Positions 4,315-6,414 of a stretch of 6,414 bases of DNA are shown piece after piece; within the stretch, counting starts at the first letter, position 1; every line of letters begins with the position of its first letter. The translations under genes were made by a program, and so were the position numbers. Source of the DNA: Candidatus Methylomirabilota bacterium. Its GTDB lineage: Bacteria; Methylomirabilota; Methylomirabilia; Methylomirabilales; JACPAU01. The stretch covers positions 1-6,414 of the forward strand of contig JAHFDC010000055.1 in NCBI GenBank assembly GCA_023249205.1. Reading direction: 5' to 3'. The notes beneath the pieces were generated by a model. It saw only the letters and a program-made list of their open reading frames with translations, did not search any database and was not told the DNA's origin.

Positions 4315-6414
4315 ATGACTGAGGCTTTGCTGAAGCAGGTAGTCACGGCTCTCGACCTCCCGCGTCACCTGGAGGGGGAGGGGCCGGCCACCCTCACCCT
4401 GCACGGTCTCACGGGGGCCTCGCGGGTGCTGCTTGCGGCGGCGTGCCTGCGCGCCACGGGCCGGCCGGGCCTCCTTCTCACCGGCACGGCCGCGGAGGCG
4501 GAGGCGGCCGTCCGCGACTCCCGTTTCTACCTTGGTGCCGCCGCCGTGGGGCACCTGCCGGAGTGGCCGGCAGATCCCGCGGCCCGCGCGTTGCACCCTC
4601 CCGAGCTCACCGCGGAGCGTCTGAGGGCCCTCCGGCTCCTGCGGGAGGGCCGGGGCCTCGTGGTGGCTTCCGCCGCTGCGGCAAGCGGCCGGTTCCTCAC
4701 GCCCGAGGCGCTCGAGCGGGCCCTCGTCCACCTGTACCCCCAGCGCCTCGTCTCCCCCGGGGAGGTGGCCGAGCGCCTCACCTGGATCGGCTATCGCCGG
4801 GTCCCCCAGGTGACGGAGCCGGGGGAGTTCAGCCTCCGCGGGGGCATCCTGGACGTCCACCCCCCGTTGGCGGACCAGCCCGTTCGGGTCGAGTTCGTGG
4901 GAGATGCCATCGAGTCCCTGCGAACCTTCGACCCCGAAACGCAGCGCTCGACCGGGCCCCTCCCCCGCGCCCTCGCGCTGCCGGTGATCGAGACTTTCCT
5001 CGACCCGGACTCCCGGGCGGCGGCGCTCTCCGCCCTGGATCGCCTCCCGGAAGGCCGGGTCACTCGTGCGATCCGGGAGGCGCTGGAGGCGGGGCGCGCG
5101 GCGCCCGGCCTGGAGGCCTATCTGACCTGCTTCCCGGGTGGCGAGGCGAGCCTCCTGGACTACCTGCCCCCCGAGGCCCTCTGCCTCCTGGATGACCCGG
5201 ACCAAGTGGCGGCCGCGGCGGCCAGGGCACGGGAGGACGCCGCCCGGGCCGATGCGCGCTTCACGGCGGCGGCCCTCGCGGTCCCGCCGGCCGCCTCCCG
5301 TCTCGTCCCCTGGGAAACCCTGTCCGCCGGCCTCGCGTCCCATCTCCGGGTCGGCCTGTTCCCGTTTCCCCTTCCCGAAGGGATTGCCGGGGAGGCCGTT
5401 GCGTGCGCCACGGAGGCGATCCCCACCTACCAGGGGCGCCTCCAACATTTTTTGGAGGACGTCACCCGGTGGCTCCGGGAGGGCTTCGGGGTGACGCTCG
5501 TGGCGCGCAGCGAGGCCCAGGCGGGCCGCCTCCAGGAGATCCTCCGGGAGCACGCCCTGGGGGCTGCGCTCGGGGCCGGCGCCTCCCCCGAGCGCCCCTT
5601 GGCCATCGCGGTCGGGGAGGTGAGCCGAGGCTTCCGGTTCCCGGCCCTCAAGGTCATTCTGGTCACGGAGGGGGAACTCTTCGGGACGCGTCGCCTGCCG
5701 CCGCCCCGCAAGGCGGCCCGCCCCGGGGCCGCGCTGCGCGCCCTCGAGGAGATGGTCCAGGGCGACCTGGTGGTGCACGTGGACCAGGGGATCGGGCGCT
5801 ACCAGGGGCTGCAGCGCCTGACCGTCGCGGAGCAGGACGGGGACTACCTGATCCTCGAGTACGCCGGCGCCGACCGCCTCTACGTCCCCGTCGAGAAGAT
5901 GGGCCTGGTCCAGCGCTACGTCGGAGCGGAGGCGCGCGCGCCGGCCCTGGACCGGCTGGGCGGGAACGCCTGGGCCAGGGCCAAGGCGAGGGTGAAAGCC
6001 TCCGTCCGGGCCCTGGCCAAGGAACTCCTGCAACTGTACGCCGCCCGCCAGGTCCTTCCGGGACACCACTTCTCGCCCGACACGCCCTGGCAGCGGGAGT
6101 TCGAGGCCTCCTTCCCCTACGCGGAGACGCCGGACCAGTCGGCGGCCATCCGGGCTGTCAAGGCGGACATGGAGGGGGCCCGGCCCATGGACCGCCTCAT
6201 CTGCGGAGACGTGGGCTACGGCAAGACGGAGGTGGCCATGCGGGCCGCGTTCAAGGCCGTCATGGACGGCAAGCAGGTCGCGGTCCTCGTCCCGACCACG
6301 GTCCTGGCGATGCAGCACTTCTCCTCCTTCCGCGAGCGGTTCGATCCCTTCCCTCTGAAGGTCGAGATGCTGTCCCGCTTCCGGAGCCGCCGGGAGCAGG
6401 AGGCGGTCCTCCAG
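4315..6414 (+). CDS. mfd: Transcription-repair coupling factor Mfd, 3'-truncated
   Basis: Mfd recognises RNA polymerase stalled at DNA lesions, pushes it off with its translocase and recruits UvrA. The window holds the first 700 codons of a protein that usually has about 1,100-1,200; the frame is unbroken to the window edge. Residues 1-~330 form the UvrB-like damage-recognition module (LTGAS at 32-36, a degenerate P-loop region; GYRRVPQVTEPGEFSLRGGILDVHPP from 159; FDPETQRS at 205-212). Residues ~475-535 are the CarD-like RNA-polymerase-interacting domain (GDLVVHVDQGIGRYQGL from 483, LYVPVEKM at 522-529). Residues ~550-700 begin the helicase motor: FPYAETPDQSAAI (600-612), Walker A GDVGYGKTEVAMR (631-643) and motif Ia LVPTTVLAMQH (658-668). 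The glutamine in DQGIGRY replaces a histidine common in homologues. ATG 4315 suits the alignment but has no SD and lies 11 nt from the terminator T-run. The DEAD-box half and the UvrA-binding regulatory end lie outside the window. Confidence 0.96.
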   Translation, partial: MTEALLKQVVTALDLPRHLEGEGPATLTLHGLTGASRVLLAAACLRATGRPGLLLTGTAAEAEAAVRDSRFYLGAAAVGHLPEWPADPAARALHPPELTAERLRALRLLREGRGLVVASAAAASGRFLTPEALERALVHLYPQRLVSPGEVAERLTWIGYRRVPQVTEPGEFSLRGGILDVHPPLADQPVRVEFVGDAIESLRTFDPETQRSTGPLPRALALPVIETFLDPDSRAAALSALDRLPEGRVTRAIREALEAGRAAPGLEAYLTCFPGGEASLLDYLPPEALCLLDDPDQVAAAAARAREDAARADARFTAAALAVPPAASRLVPWETLSAGLASHLRVGLFPFPLPEGIAGEAVACATEAIPTYQGRLQHFLEDVTRWLREGFGVTLVARSEAQAGRLQEILREHALGAALGAGASPERPLAIAVGEVSRGFRFPALKVILVTEGELFGTRRLPPPRKAARPGAALRALEEMVQGDLVVHVDQGIGRYQGLQRLTVAEQDGDYLILEYAGADRLYVPVEKMGLVQRYVGAEARAPALDRLGGNAWARAKARVKASVRALAKELLQLYAARQVLPGHHFSPDTPWQREFEASFPYAETPDQSAAIRAVKADMEGARPMDRLICGDVGYGKTEVAMRAAFKAVMDGKQVAVLVPTTVLAMQHFSSFRERFDPFPLKVEMLSRFRSRREQEAVLQ

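Noticed and set aside
4120..6318. A 732-codon open frame on the minus strand opposite mfd
   Set aside because: It is antisense to a clear, unbroken Mfd frame. Long antisense openings are expected in DNA this GC-rich, and the translation is low-complexity R/G/E/P without any recognisable domain.

Overview
The window is very GC-rich, gene-dense bacterial chromosome with no mobile element, CRISPR array, rRNA or tRNA gene that I can see. An AsmA/YhdP-type envelope protein, a stand-alone RfaE2-type ADP-heptose enzyme (LPS core precursor) and exported proteins point to a Gram-negative (diderm) organism. The composition, together with an uncharacterised deoxyhypusine-synthase-like protein, would fit Methylomirabilota/Rokubacteria or a deltaproteobacterial relative. 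That placement is a guess from impression, not a search result.

Layout, left to right. The 3' part of an AsmA-like gene (2-820, +) enters from outside the window. A short gap (821-927) carries an extended -10 promoter for a 318-aa protein with a deoxyhypusine-synthase-like fold (928-1884, +). That gene meets a leftward operon tail to tail, with 5 bp between the stop codons. The operon reads, in transcription order, ECF sigma factor (3509-2949), zinc-binding anti-sigma factor with one membrane span (2962-2465, overlapping sigma by 14 nt), and an exported DUF3106-type helical repeat protein (2456-1890, 8 nt after the anti-sigma gene). The 206-bp gap 3510-3715 holds two back-to-back promoters, one for the sigma operon and one for rfaE2, plus a possible 18-codon leader ORF. 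rfaE2 (3716-4243, +) ends in a strong intrinsic terminator, and 11 nt after its T-run comes mfd (4315 to the window end, +), of which the first 700 codons are present.

How the genes work together. The sigma/anti-sigma/DUF3106 trio looks like a cell-envelope signalling unit. A cytoplasmic sigma factor is probably held by a ZAS-type anti-sigma at the membrane. The anti-sigma's periplasmic tail and the exported repeat protein would share a compartment. Both contain exact short-period internal repeats (6-residue in the anti-sigma tail, 18-residue in the DUF3106 protein). AsmA-like protein and RfaE2 also concern the outer membrane. Mfd (transcription-repair coupling) and the deoxyhypusine-synthase-like protein have no obvious tie to that theme.

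The points most worth a second look are the 6 x 18-residue repeat protein, the deoxyhypusine-synthase-like protein with no lysine where the catalytic one is expected, two nearly identical promoters (TTGGsC-N17-TATAGT with TG extension) in front of unrelated genes, and the mfd start lying directly against a terminator without a Shine-Dalgarno sequence.
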